From Sphaerolaimus hirsutus (taxonomy: Eukaryota; Nematoda; Chromadorea; Monhysterida; Sphaerolaimidae): DNA of 64,000 nucleotides. Location: contig OZ038451.1 in the NCBI GenBank assembly GCA_964036195.1, forward strand, positions 20,100,318 through 20,164,317, written 5' to 3'. Below the pieces are notes generated by a model. The model saw only the letters and a program-made list of their open reading frames with translations. It was not told the origin of the DNA and did not search any database. This document shows positions 1 to 12,839 of this stretch, piece by piece; within the stretch, counting starts at the first letter, position 1, and each line of letters opens with the position of its first letter. Position numbers and translations under genes: made by a program.

Positions 1-165
1 CACGTAGCCAGCTGTGCCTTATATTAGAGGTATGCCTTATATTAGAGGGTACCTTATATTTATTTCGTCGCGTTCAAAATAGCCAAAAGTTATACCTTAT
101 ATTAGAGGGTACCTTATATTAGAGGGATGCCTTATATTGGAGGTAATAAGGTATTGGAGTATAGG
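1..165. repeat. CCTTATATTAGAGG repeat block (edge of a transposon-like element)
   Basis: The motif CCTTATATTAGAGG recurs several times with spacers, directly and near-directly. The layout resembles the other families here in which a short word is repeated inside an element. The left end is cut by the window edge. Confidence 0.5.
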
Positions 166-327
166 TATAATACCATATTTTATGTAAATGTATGTTGGCT
201 ACGTCTCTATTGGGAATGTCCTTCCATGGGAAAATTGGGCTTATAATATTTGGAATTTTCGGCCCTCTGTATGCATTTTTCACAAACAGTTGTCATTCAC
301 CATTTATCCAAGCTATAGTTCATCATG

Positions 328-525
328 TGGCAATCCCAAGCCCAAGCCCAATGGTAAAGTGTCAAATGTAAAGTCAAATGCAAAGTAAAGTGTCAATTGT
401 CATGCAAAGTTCAGTAATAAAATCTTTTCTTTTTTGTTTTGATTGACACTTAACTTTGCATTTGACTTAACATTTGACACTTTACTTTACACTTTACAGG
501 GCTTGGGACTGCCCCCAGGTGTCAT
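328..525. mobile_element. Splice-site-bearing inverted-repeat element, copy 1
   Basis: The left end reads GGCAATCCCAAGCCC, then GGTAAAGTGTCAAATG. The right end reads CATTTGACACTTTAC, then CTTTACAGGGCTTGGGACTG. The ends are inverted repeats, and TCATCAT flanks both sides as a possible target duplication. It is the same family as the intron-forming copies at 36.5 and 39.2 kb. Confidence 0.65.
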
Positions 526-1041
526 CATTGGAAACCCTACACAAAAAAATATAGGGCCAGTCCCAGAACTTCTGGAATCTCATATTTACAAATTTGTAAA
601 ATGTCATTAAAAAGTCACACAAATGTGTCAAATGTCATGTCTCTCTTATTTTACATCTTACATTACAATTGTGAGTACTTGTCAAACATTTTGCATGTGT
701 ATTTCACAGCTATGGTTTATACTGAGTTTGCACTGAACAAGAAGCCTTGTCCTGCTTCTTGTAAACATACATAAAACCCCCAAAACAGTCAAAAATAAAT
801 TACCTAGCTCACCATTGATTTGCAGGGTAACAAAGTGTGTGGTTTTATAATCATTGGCCTAATTGAATATTAGAGAAAATACGGTATTAGCACGAAAGTT
901 TGCGTACACTCCAAATGTAAATATTTATACGCTAAAAAATTTTCTTGGATGTTTACTCCAAAGACGTGGGTGAAATACCTAGAATGTTTTCTAGTAACTC
1001 GATGACAGAAAAATAAGAGAAAAAGCAATAAAGCAGAAAAT

Positions 1042-4000
1042 ATGACTCAATCGGTGTCCTTTTCATGTGTAGTTGATGGAAACCACACCTTGCTGCAAAC
1101 TATTGTTACAGTACACCTATCCTACGTTACATTTGCCAGTGTATTTGCCATTTTTGGCAGTGCTTTGTATGGAATCGCACTTGGAAGGATCATTGTGTTG
1201 AAATCTAGCCCAATTTACTGTTTTTTGTTGGCTTTAGCTGCCGGTTGGTTATTCTGATCACCATATTTCCTTGAATGAATCCTCCCCTTGAAAGGTTTCA
1301 GTCTAAGGCCAAAGGCTTGGGGGAAATTCCACAGGCACAGGCGCCAAATTCAAAGTGCCTACACCCCTGGTTTACTATACTCGGCGGACCGCAAAGTATA
1401 CGCAGAATCGTACCATTTAATGGATGGAACCTGCAATATATTTTGTAACTACCGTATATCCTTGAATAACGCCCCCCTCGAATAACCCATCCCCCCTGTT
1501 CGCCAGCCGAGGAAAAAATCACTCCTCCCCTTGAATAATGCCCACCCTTGGAAAACTCCCCTTCCATAACTGCTGATGAAATGATAACTCCCTGGGGTCT
1601 TGTTCAATGATATATGCATATGGTAAATGAAGGATGTGCTTCTAAAAGTACCGATCTACAAAAAATCGATTTTGAGATAATCGCGATTGAAAGTTTGGAG
1701 TATGCAATACCCGTACATGGGTATTGGGTATGGGAATTTTGGGTATGGGTATTTCGACCATATTTTTGGGTATCCACATGCATGGGTATAATCATTGTTT
1801 ATACATATAACACTAGCTATATAACATTTAGTAAATCGTATTTTTTGTAGTACAGTACATTTTAAAGGAACACATTGGTCGGTAGATCGGTACATTTTAA
1901 AGCACAAATTCAGATAGATGTAGATCGGTACTTTTACCCATAGTAAAAAAGCACAAATTGAGTTTTTGCTGCTGATGATGCCGAGCTGACATCCGTACAT
2001 TTAGAAGCACAAAAAATAAAGTGCAGATCGGTACATTTAGAAGTACAATTTTTAAAAATGTGTGTAGATCGGTACTTTTAAAAATACAAAAGCTGAAAAA
2101 GCTTGTAGATCGGTACTTTTAAAATTTCAAAAACTGTATTTTGCGATTTTTTTGCTTTTTTCGACCCCCCATATCTCAAAATAGAATTTCGCACCCCCCA
2201 CATATTTTATATTTTTTCGAAGCACATTTTTATGGGGACCCCAAAAATGGTCCTAACTCAAATTTGAAAAAATTTGTAGATCGGTACTTTGAGAAGCACA
2301 CACTTCAAATGTTCCATAGTAAAAACGAAATATTATGATGAAAAACTATGTAATTTTTGGTTCATTATTCAGATGGGTTATGGTAGGTTACCATACTAAG
2401 TGTGATGTCCGCAAGGTATACCAAAATTTCAAAAAGATCTACCTACATCAATTCTATGTTTATCTCCATCAATACTAGTTTACAGACACATTCTGGTAAA
2501 TTCAAATGTAGCCAAAGTAGATTCATGATAGTGATGGAAAAGTGCCAGGACTTTGACGCCAAGCGCCAAAAGCGCCATGGCGCTTTTCCGAACCGCAGCG
2601 TCAAGCGGCAATGGCGCCAGAGCAAAATGGCGCCAAGCGCCAGAAGTGCCATGGCGCTTTCTGCGTTGGACATACCGCAAAGCGCCAAGAGCCTACCGCC
2701 AAGCTCCAATTTGTCGCTGGCGCCCTGCAAAAAATAGTGCCAAGCCGCCCTGGCCAATGGCGCCACAGCAAAATAGCGCCAAAAGCGCCATGGCGTTGTT
2801 TTCCTTTGGCGCTAGCACTGTGACGCTTTTCCATGACAAATTCACGAGTTTTTAAAAACAAATTAAAATTTTAGTAGAAAACTAGAGTGTGTAGGGCCTG
2901 ATGGCAAAAAATTCTGATAACAAAAAGTGCCTTGAATAAGATCCCATTGAAAATAAATAGTTGTGAAAAAGGCACTGAGTGATTCATGTTATTCAAGGTA
3001 TGATGATACAGGGTTATCTTTTTGATCCTTTTTTTCAATAAGCATTTCATAGTTGCCAATTTTCTCTCAGGTGATCTTCTTATGTACGTGAGTTTTATCT
3101 ATGAAGTAAATGTGCGGTATGACCTTCTGGTGCTAATTCTACTAGTGGACCAGTGACAGTGAAAGTGGTAGGTGAAGAGTAAAGTAACAAGTAAATTCAC
3201 ATGTCACCAGGAAATATCTGAAGGTTCATGTCAAGGTTCATTAAAAATAAAACTGTGTTCAAATGAAATATGTGTGAAAAATTTGTGAAAAAAGAGAACG
3301 GCACCTCCAGTACAACGGCGGGTGAAAACGTTGATGAAAAAATAGCACGGCGGCCTACAAATAGAAGAAATACGATAAATTGTTAAATAGCTTTTCAAAC
3401 CACTTACAACTTTCACACGACTAATTCACTAGTGGCAATGGCCCCTGGTATACAACACGACGACAGATTCATATGCAAGCGCACTTTTGGCCGCCCATTA
3501 TTCCCCGGTTTGGATGATTTTATGGCGCTTTTTCAACATTTTCGCCACGACCGCAATGGTTATGGTGCAGTATATCATTGTCAGAAACACGCCCAGAATT
3601 GTGGTCATAAAAAAGTGGATCGTTGCTTTGATTTTGGGTGAGTGAGGGAGCAATCGATTTGGGGAAGCTTGAATTGAATCCGTTTACCGTATTTCTCGAA
3701 ATACCCCCGGGGGTTTTTTTCAGAGTGAGAATTTTGAGGGGGGTATTTCGAGGGGGGGGGGGGGTAATTCAAGGGGGGTTTATTATTTCGCCAGAAATTT
3801 TTTGAAATCTCAGTACTTATTCGTTGTTTGAAACTTGGCAGACAGAAAAATGCAGCAGTAATCGACAAAAATAAGTGTTTATAGACTTACCGTATTACCT
3901 CGAAATACCCCCAGGGGGTTTAATATTTCGCCAGCAAAATTTGAGGGGGGATAATTCGAGGGGGGGGTTATTCGAGGGGGGGTCTCTTGTTTCGCCAAAA

Positions 4001-7000
4001 ATTTCCGGAAATTCCCCATACGCAGACGTAGAAAAATCAAACAATTACATAGATGTATATGTGTTTATAGGCATATATAACTGTATATACACAAAAACCC
4101 TTCCCTAACGTGGACTTAATCATCAGTTTTAACGTGTGTTCTGCATTGAACAGATCACAAACTCCGGTATCTGTCATGTACGTTCACGTTACACTCAATT
4201 TTAGGGGGGGTATTTCGAGGGGGGTTTATTATTTCCTCAGCCGAAATTTAGAGGGGGGGGGGTTCGAGGGGGGGGGGGGGGGGTTAATTCAAGGGGGGTT
4301 AATTCGAGGTAATACGGTATATAAGTAGGTAGATGGTATAAACACGGTTCTAACGTAACACAGTCATTGTTTTAACATGTTTTCTGCATTGCCTGGATAA
4401 CAAACAGCAGCTATTGTCATGTACGTTCTGTTTACACTCAATTTGGGGGGTAATTCGAGGGGGGTCTATTAATTCATAGTGCCCATTTTGAGGGGGGGGG
4501 CGGTTTCGAGGGGGTATTTCGGGGAAATACGGTATTTACAATCATTTATTTAAAATCAAATGTATTAACAATCAGTTACAATCAATGAACCATGCTATAG
4601 AATTTATGCATATATGAACTACTGAATTTGAAGGTGAAAATGTGCAAAATGTATGAAAATTAGAGAATTGTGTTAAAATTGGGGCAAATGATGGAAACTA
4701 CCTACTCAGCTGCACAAAGTGCTCGAAGTTCACAAACCAATTTGGTAATCTAAACATCAATATATTTGACAGATAGCATGCCCACAAATCTTTCCAGCTG
4801 GGTGTTTAACACTGGCAGCTATTGTCAGTGTTCCAGCATGGTGGACCAGTGTGATTTTGACACATTTTGATCACAATTCTACAAATTACTATGTGAATGG
4901 AAATGTTGAATATGCTGAGGAAGGAATTTATGTTGTATTTTCGATGGCAAGAGAGTTAATTTTTGATGTGCTGTTGTCTTTAGTTGTGCTCACATGCAAC
5001 GTGCATATAGTCATTGTGAGTTGTTTTCAAAACCTGCATTTGTTTGTAACAAAAATATAACTTTTGTAAAAATATGTAATGCCTGAAATATGTCATTTAA
5101 GCAAAAACGGTTTTAATAACAGTACCTATCTACATACCCACATCTATATACCTCTACATACCTCCACCATCTACATACCCACATAAGTCTATAGACTCTT
5201 ACATATGGCAGTAATTGTTGCATTTTTCTACGTCTGCGCACGTTACACACAACAAATTACCTAGTACTGCGAGTTCAAAAAATTTCTGGCGCAATGATAC
5301 CCCCTCGAAATCCCCCCCCCCCCCTCGTTTAACCCCAGTCAAAAATTCCAGTCCGAAAAAATAACCCCCGGGTGTAATTCGAGAAAATACGGTATATTTC
5401 TCAAGAATACTCACTTTTAAATTTTCCGGGGGAAAACGTACATTTAGTCATGAGTAAAAGTAAAAAATTGCTTTACGTTTTCTGTACTCAGGGATGAGTA
5501 AAAAAGAAATAATTCAAGTTACATAGGTAGGTATATTTACTTTGGTTACTAAAGTTATATTTAGGTAGTAAAGTTTGTACTTTTAACAACTCTGCTTTAC
5601 GCAAAAGGAGTTCATTTCCATAAGACAATTCACCGTATAATTTGTGCAGATTTACCGCCGATACAACAGACTAGTCCCATCAAAACCACATGCTGATTCT
5701 GATTTGGTGAAAATCCACCAAATAAGACCAAAAGCTCACTCTGGTGTCAATTTCATAAATGTTCATGTGACAAGAAAAGTGGTTTGAGTAAGTCAGGTAG
5801 ATCTTTATATCAGAGGATAAAATTACGATACTGCGCGCACGCATGCTAGGCGTATATCGGAAGGAAAAACTCCCTATGAAGTCATCGTAAATAAAATAAA
5901 AATTGTTCCCAAAAAAATTATTTCAAGCGCAAAACATTAATACATTGGTTGTACTGGACTCCGCTTTTTTCCTCAAGTATTTCTTTTGAAAGTGCATGTG
6001 AATGAATCGACGCACATAAGTAGGTGTGTAGGTAATTTTGGGCGCATACTTTGCAGTTGCTCTATAAAAATAAAAATACCTCTCGCTTAGATGTTTACCA
6101 GACCCTGTGCCTGTTGGCATGTAACCCGTTTGGCATGTAGACAATGGATCAGGGGTTTCCAAGTTTTGACCCTCGCTGGGGCTTGATAGATAGCAAATCA
6201 CTCCTCCGGAGAGATAAATACCGTATTTCCTCGAAATACCCCCCGGGGGGTGATTGTTTCATAGTGGTCCCGAGAGGGGGGGTTAAACGAGGGGGGGGGG
6301 ATTTCGAGGGGGGGTTATTATTTCACACGAAATTTTATTAAATCCCTGTACGAAATTGTCGTCTGAAACGTACGCAGACGTCGAAAAATACAACAAAAAC
6401 CGCCTTTTATAAGGTTATGTAGACTAATATTAGTACGTAGATGGTATAAACACTGTTCTACCGTGATTCCGACATTGTTTTAACGTGTGTTCTGCACTAC
6501 GCAGAACACAAACTGCAGTATTTGTCATGTACGTTCTCTTTACACTCAATCTGGGGGGGGGGGTATTTCGAGGGGGGGGTGATTGTTTCATAGTGGTCTC
6601 GAGAGGGGGGGGGGGGTCAAACGAGGGAAGGTATTTCGAGGGGGGGGGGTATTTCGAGGAAATACGGTAGCTGAAAATTATTCTCGTGTCACTGGAGCAA
6701 AATATATTTTATATATGGCAAAATGGAGCAAAATTTAGCAATCTTGAGTAAAAATGGGGGCTTAAAATGCTCAAAGTTTGCTCCACATAGATAGTTGAGT
6801 GATTTGTGGAGAGCTCAGAGGAATGTAGCCTTGGGAAAGAAAGATAGCGGAGCAGCCCCCCCATGAGACCCCCGCAAGGGGTCTACATGCCAAGCGAGCC
6901 TGCGTCGTTTACCATGCCGCTTACCTTTGCCGTTGCTTACCTTACCACTTTCTTGTCAATTGCGCACTTGTGGAATTGCCCCCTGGCTGTCTACCATCGA

Positions 7001-7781
7001 CTGCAACGATCCAACCGAGTGTCATCACTCTGCTAATATCTACAAGCGCAATGTTTTGCTTGGGAACTCTACCCATGGTCATTGTATATGTCTGTATCGA
7101 AATGGTGGGCTATGAAAATTTCTTCTGCGATTGGAAAATGCAGGTAAAGTCTTTGCGGTGCGCGTTGAAGGCGGTGGGTTTCTGAGTTATACTCAGCGGA
7201 CAGCACACCTAGTATGGAAACCTACCATGATTTAATCAATAGAATCTTGTGAAAAATTTCATAATTAATTATTCCATCGTAAAATCATACTAAGTGTGAT
7301 GTCCGCCGAGTATACCTGTTTAATCATTGAGAACCTTCAATATTTGTATGAATCACTCCAACTACAAAACATTAGGCATTTTTGCTGACATTGTCAGAAA
7401 TTGAACCTTGTTCTTTTATCATTTCTCTTGTTTTGTTTGCTTGTTTGTTTTCTGATGTGCGGGAGACGCTCCAGACAACAGAAAGCATAATTTGTTTACT
7501 GTGGGCCCAAAACATGTGGACCCAAAACACTCGGACCCAAAGCATGTGGACCCAAATCGAATGTAAGCCATCCATAATGGCCCCCACCCATGCAGCTGCT
7601 ATATGCCATAGCCCATGCATTCATGGTTTCCCGCTTTGCATACACTTTCTACCTCAATTGCCTGTGCAGCAAACTGTTTAGAAAATTGTTTATGATGAGA
7701 TTCAAGCGGACAAAAAAGCCACAAAATTACCCAATTGCTCCTGATGGCACTGTGGATTTGAAAGCACTGGTTAGTCGATAA
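1042..7781 (+). CDS. Divergent rhodopsin-like GPCR (7TM receptor), multi-exon
   Basis: Predicted plasma-membrane G-protein-coupled receptor; ligand unknown. Exons: 1042 to about 1243-1257 (N-terminus, TM1, start of TM2); 3433-3637 (TM3 and start of TM4); 4798-5015 (TM4-TM5, with an N-glycosylation site NST in extracellular loop 2); 5650 to about 5781 (basic intracellular loop 3); about 6899-7143 (TM6 and loop 3); 7596-7781 (TM7, cytoplasmic tail, stop). The 3637/4798, 5015/5650 and 7143/7596 junctions agree in phase, with donors GTGAGT, GTGAGT and GTAAAG. The 3433 exon follows an AG and starts in phase 0. The join from exon 1 is unresolved: its best donor is phase 1, so a small TM2 exon may be missing. 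The TM3 cytoplasmic end reads VQY where family members have E/DRY, and TM7 lacks NPxxY. Introns are full of transposons. Class A peptide-receptor-like is my best guess; the exact subfamily is not recognised. Confidence 0.8.
1370..1570. repeat. Fragments of two MITE families
   Basis: TACTCGGCGGACCGCAAAGT at about 1380 is one end of a dispersed MITE. ACCGTATATCCTTGAATAAC at about 1452 is one end of a C-rich element of the ACCGTAT group. Neither is complete. Confidence 0.5.
1640..2300. repeat. GATCGGTACTTTTAAAA degenerate repeat, inverted ends
   Basis: About eight spaced copies of GTAGATCGGTACWTTTAAAA, with the reverse complement AAGTACCGATCTACAAAAAA at the left edge (about 1645), suggest a foldback element of about 650 bp. 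A GGGTATGGG-type microsatellite lies inside (about 1710-1790). Confidence 0.5.
2529..2838. mobile_element. GCGCC-cored MITE
   Basis: The ends are TAGTGATGGAAAA and CTTTTCCATGAC (inverted). The core is a dense run of GGCGCC/GCGCCATGGCGC palindromes. Related copies lie at about 11124-11362, 12905-13122, 26380-26445, 28109-28311, 35127-35177 and 38088-38372, and a remnant at about 60728-60770. Confidence 0.6.
3687..4532. mobile_element. ACCGTATTT-family TA element with a second copy nested inside
   Basis: The outer copy runs from CCGTATTTCTCGAAATACCC to TTTCGGGGAAATACGG, flanked by TA. A second copy (3890-4317), also between TA dinucleotides, interrupts its middle. The family core holds blocks of TTCGAGGGGGG and a unique middle with TTTCGCCAGAAATTT. 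It lies in an intron of the GPCR gene. Confidence 0.75.
5205..5600. repeat. Decayed ACCGTATTT element and hAT-like remnant
   Basis: Positions about 5205-5394 are the right half of an ACCGTATTT-family copy ending AAAATACGG then TA. Positions about 5440-5593 hold GAGTAAAAGTAA-type sequence ending AACAACTCTG, the right end of the CAGAGTTGTT hAT-like family; its left end is missing. Confidence 0.5.
6221..6667. mobile_element. ACCGTATTT-family TA element, complete
   Basis: CCGTATTTCCTCGAAATACC at the left and TTTCGAGGAAATACGG at the right form inverted ends with TA on both sides. Long G tracts border each end. It lies in a GPCR intron. Confidence 0.75.
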
Positions 7782-7884
7782 AAAAGAAGATATGTCAAAT
7801 GTCAACAACAGAATGTCAAATGTTAACAATAGAATGTCAATTCGAGAACGTTGCGCGGCGAAGGACAAAAGTACCATAAATTTT

Positions 7885-8235
7885 TGTATGGCACCCGGTC
7901 CGGGACCGTGTAAGGGACCAAAATTCTTTGTTTGCTGGAAAAAAATTTCTCTAAGGGGACATTCGGACTGTGTCGGAGACCTTACTGTTCATACCGGGGA
8001 CCTTTTCACACCGGGGACCTGTCCCCAGTGGGATTTTGTTCACTATACCTCCAAAAGAACAGAAAAGGGACCTCCAAAAGAATATGCGTCAGCGTGTGTA
8101 ACCATCTTGCAGAAACTTTGTGCATGCAAATTGGTGATAATTTACATAATTAATATGCAAACAACTCATACAGACTAAATATTGACTTTTGAAGAAAAAA
8201 CATTTTCACCCGGGACCCGTCCCTTATAAGGGCCG
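7885..8235. repeat. Inverted-repeat element with GGGACC words
   Basis: CACCCGGTCCGGGACCGTG at the left and CACCCGGGACCCGTCCC at the right look like a repeat pair, with GGGGACC words between. The open frame across it is not recognised as a protein. Confidence 0.4.
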
Positions 8236-8509
8236 TTGAAATTAGCCTCAGAAATGGCCAAGTTATTAAGCTTCAAAATCAATCATCAATATTGGCCATT
8301 TTTTATTGACCACCTTTCTTATACCCCCTTATCTAGCGACTGGGGGATTATTCAAGCAAAAAAATAGTCATAGCTTTGACCTGAAAACCCAACATACTCG
8401 AACAGCATCAAAATTGGGCCAGGGATAAGTAACTGGGAAGTAACAAAAGTGTGGTGGACCTCCAGCCTCCCATTTCCCTATGGTGAAAAGTCTCAACTGT
8501 TCTGAACGC

Positions 8510-9345
8510 TAGTGTATTAGTCTGTAGATACTCATACATTTCGGTTTTTTATCTGCGTACGTTACACACAACGAAAAAGTACTGGGAGTTCAAAAGAATT
8601 CTGGCGAAATAATAAGCGTCCCTCGAAATGTGCCCTCTCTCGATTACCCCCTCAAAATTTTCACTATGAAAAGTAAACCGCCTGGGGCTATTTCGAGTGA
8701 ATACGGTAATAGGTAATTATGCTCACAGTCTTCAGTTTTTCAGGTTGATTTGATGATGGAAAGCCCAGAAAAGGATGATATATCACATGCCAGTTGACTG
8801 CGGTTTGAAGTTTTGTGCTGGCCGGAGACGGAGAGTCCATCAATCATAAGCTTACCTACGAAATTTGATTTACAATTTTACAAAAAATGAATTTTATACA
8901 ATTTTTTACTCTATTTTCAAATTTACTACCGTATTTTCTCGAAATACCCCCAGGGGGTTTATTTTTTCAGAGTGGAAATTTTGAGGGGTATTTCGAGGGG
9001 GGCTTATTCGAGGGGAGATTTATTATTTCGTCAGAAATTTTCGGGAAAGTCATACTAAAGAATACGCATTTACATACCCCAAACCGGTAATAAACGTGAC
9101 CAAATAGGGTATAAATAGACATAACAGGGATGTAAACGTACATCGCTATACAAACTAGCGTATACGTATAACTGCGATGCAAATTGGTCGCAATAAATAC
9201 ATCATGTTCCTTGCATACATGATGTACCTTAATCCTGAGGGGGGTATTTCGAGGGGGGTATTTTTTCCTCAGCTCGAAAACACCTGGGCCTGGGGGTATT
9301 TCGAGGGGGGGTTAATTCAAGGGGGGATATTTCGAGGAAATACGG
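8510..9345. mobile_element. Two ACCGTATTT-family copies
   Basis: A partial copy at about 8510-8709 (right end GTGAATACGG) is followed by a complete copy at 8929-9345, from CCGTATTTTCTCGAAATACC to GAGGAAATACGG, with TA flanks. Confidence 0.6.
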
Positions 9346-9944
9346 TATTTTTTAGTCTTATCTTATATATTTTTTGTTTTATTTTTTATGTTTCTCAGAG
9401 ATTTTGCCAAACCTGATCAGGTCAGAACAAAGAAATCGATTTGTTTTGAAAATATGTTGATTTTTTTGAGATTTCGCTTTGTCACGATATTACCTAGGTA
9501 TTTACATTTTCATAACTTCCAATAAATAAATTATCCAACTTATAACAAATACTTATCGTATTCAGTTTGCAGCGCAATACATGATGATAGTATGGATTGA
9601 AAGTGATATTATACACGTGATTGAAAAACTACCTCAATTTCATTAAATAATAGAATACTCGATAAGTAAAAAAGGCTAGCCCAATTTCTTTACATATGCT
9701 ATTTTTTGACTGCACCTGGATAACATAAAAAAAGCAAATTGTACAAATAAATACGTGCATGCGTAAATGCACCTGCTAGATTGAAAAAATATATCGAAAT
9801 GCATGAACTCATGAATACATAAAATTTAATCAGTTCTGCCTCGAAATTGGACAATGTCATGGCGCCACTGGCACCAGTGCCAGCGCCATCGCAGTCTGAC
9901 AAGTTGCACTGGCATCCGCTGCCTTTCAACGCTGTGGCAGCCCA

Positions 9945-10115
9945 CATCTAAACCTATCACACATCTAGACCCGATACACATCTAATTCTACCCATCGCAC
10001 ATCTAAGCCCATCACACATCTAAGCCCATCACGCATCTAAGCCCATCACACATCTAACCCACCCATAGATGTGTGATGGGCTCAGATGTGTGATGGGTCT
10101 GGATGTGTGATAGGC
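9945..10115. repeat. Short foldback of CCCATCACACATCTAAG units
   Basis: Five or more direct copies of CACACATCTAAGCCCAT are followed by inverted copies (GATGTGTGATGGGCT), making a hairpin-forming tract. Related units occur at 34.2-34.6 kb and 41.2-41.8 kb. Confidence 0.6.
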
Positions 10116-10214
10116 GGGGGTTAGCAATGTCACAATTAATGATGTCAAGCAAAAATGAGACAATTCAAAAACGTTTATGAATTTTCAAATTTTCTTGGAC
10201 TTTTCAAATTTTTA

Positions 10215-10990
10215 TTTCACCCCAGGAAAACACTTAAAAATCGATTTTTCCTAGAGAAATTTGAAATTGTCATATTTTTTGAGTATTTTTGGCTCGAAAT
10301 TTGTATAAAAGTTGGAAATACAATCTTTAAAATCGATTTCATGTGAATATATTCATAGTGCTGGGACAAAAATTGTAAAAAGCGATTTTTTTCTAGAGAA
10401 ATTTGAAATTGTCAAATCTTTTGAGTATTTTTGGCTCGAAATTTGTACAAAATGTGGAAATACAACCTTTAAAATCGATTTGATGTGGATATACCGTATT
10501 TCTTCGAAATACCCCCCCCCCTCGAAATACCCCCCCCCCCTCGTTTGACCCCCCCCCCCCTCTCGGGACCACTATGAAACAATCACCCCCCCCCTCGAAA
10601 TACCCCCCCCCAAATTGAGTGTAAAGGGAACGTACATGACAAATACTGCAGTTTGTGTTCTGCGTAGTGCAGAACACAGGTAAAAACAATGTCGTAATCA
10701 CGTTAGAACAGTGTTTATACTGTCTACATACTAATATTAGTCTACATAACCTTATAAATGGCGGTTTTTGTTGTATTTTTTGCCGTCTGCGTACGTTTCA
10801 GACGACAATTTCGTACTGGGATTTGAAAATTTTTCTTGTGAAACAATAACCCCCCCCCCTCGAAATACCCCCCCCCCCCTCGTTTAACCCCCCCCCTCTC
10901 GGGACCACTATGAAACAATCACCCCCCGGGGGGTATTTCGAGGAAATACGGTAATCATAGTGCCAGAACAAAAATTGTTAAACGGTGTCT
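10215..10990. repeat. Direct repeat (~157 bp period) split by a TA element
   Basis: The unit with GAGAAATTTGAAATTGTC and GAGTATTTTTGGCTCGAAAT occurs twice (about 10237 and 10396). The copy's tail is interrupted by a complete ACCGTATTT element at 10494-10951. The sequence resumes after the element with ATCATAGTGCCAG, matching ATTCATAGTGCTG in the uninterrupted copy. Confidence 0.7.
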
Positions 10991-11517
10991 ATGGTAACAG
11001 CCAGAAAAATATGAAAATGCAACAAAAAATTTGAAATCTCAAACATCTTGTGCAAACAAAAACAGCCATTGGTTAGCCAAAATGACTTTATTTTTCCACT
11101 CAACCCAGGTGTATTGTGTAGTGATGGAAAAGCGCCAGAAAAAAGGGCGCTAGGCGCCAATGGCGCCATGGCGCCATTTGGAAACTGGGTGCCAAGCGCC
11201 AAGGGCGCCACAGAAAAAGGGCGCCAGGCGCCAAGGGCGCCATGGCTCTATTCGGAAAGTGGGCGCCAGGCGCCAATGGCGCCACGGAAAGAGGGCGCCA
11301 AGCGCCAAGGGCGCCATGGCGCCATTTGAGAAATAGGGCGCCAGGCGCCAATGGCGCCAGGATAAATTACAGCATACAATAGCTTGTGTGTGCAAAAATG
11401 TATCTCCAGCACTATAATGCACCAATACACTTAATTATTCAAGTTCTCCAGGATTTATTCAACAAAAACAGGACTAGGAACAAATTTATTTTGCATAAAA
11501 TCATACTTACACATGAC

Positions 11518-12583
11518 CAGGGTTGGCAAAATCTCAGAAAAAAATAAAAATAAAATAAAAATATAATGGAATATTCAAGAATAAAATAAAATAAAATAAA
11601 ATGGAAAATTTAAGAATAAAAATAAAAATTGGATAAAAATTCGAATTTTTGTAAAATTTTGTAAAATTGTATAAAAATTCGCATTTTTGTAAAATTGTAT
11701 AAAGATTCATATTTTTTGTAAACTTTTATCTCATTGCTTGAGTCTCTACCTGTTTATTCATGGATCTGGGGGCAGTCCCAATCATTGTAAGGTGTCAAAT
11801 GTCATGTAAAATGTCATGCAAAGTGTCAATTGTCATGACAAATGTAAAGTAAAGTGTAAATTGTTCTGACATGTAAAAATTAAAGTATCAATTGTCAAGC
11901 AAATTGTGTTCAAATTTCATGTTTTATTTCGAAATCTTATGTTTTGTATCCAAATTATGTTGTTGTTAACTCCAAATCTTATGTGAACATTTGGATACAA
12001 AAACATAAGATTTGGATATAAAACATACTATGGATACAAAAACACAAGATTTGGATACACAATTTACACTTTGCATGACATTTGTCATGACAATTGCTAC
12101 TTTGCTTGAAATTTTACATGACACTTGACATTTTGCATGATAATTGATACTTTACTTTACATTTGTCATGACAATTGACACTGCGTGACATTTTACAAAT
12201 GTGCCCAGCACACTCCAGTAGTCCTTCTACTGAAAATGCTAACCATTCTTATCAATAATTGTAACTTTACACTTGCAGCTAGCTAACAATACATACTGCA
12301 TGCAACTTTTGAAAAGTAAGGGAAAAATTTGTCACAGGTTTTACATGTATAGGTCTAATTATAACATTTTTCTGGCCTTGCATGCATGTTTCTGATTTTT
12401 TGTAAAATTTTTGTACAATTTTTGTAAAATTTTTGTAAAATGTGTCATTTTATTTTATTAATGACTTTTGGGAATAAAATAAAATAAAATAAAATGAAAC
12501 AAGAATAAAATAAAAATAAAATAAAATTTTTATACAATTTTAGTACAATTTTACTAAAATGAATTTTTATAAAACCAACCCGG
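11518..12583. mobile_element. hAT-like non-autonomous element, AAATAAAA core
   Basis: The 8-bp target duplication is CACATGAC (11510-11517 and 12584-12591). The left end is CAGGGTTGGCAAAAT; the right end reads AAAACCAACCCGG, a partial inverse. Inside are AAATAAAATAAAA tracts and a copy of the splice-site element (about 11768-12215). No transposase. Confidence 0.85.
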
Positions 12584-12839
12584 CACATGACATTAATTTC
12601 ATAAACAATGAGAATTGTCATTCTACAGAACTATGCATTCTCATTTCAAATGGATTTTTCCAATGGATGTTTTATTGAAGGGAAAAACGGGATTTCATTA
12701 TTTAACCTAATTTTAATCCGTTGACGTACGGGTTTGCAGGTTATACAGTCCACAATTCTCAGCTTTTTATCTGTCAGACGTTTCTGATAAAACTTTCAAC
12801 GAAAGATTTCTGTCCACTCGCACCACTACGTCCATTTTC

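Noticed and set aside
2402-2861. ORFs on both strands around 2.4-2.9 kb
   Set aside because: They are products of the GCGCC palindromes, which stay open in several frames.
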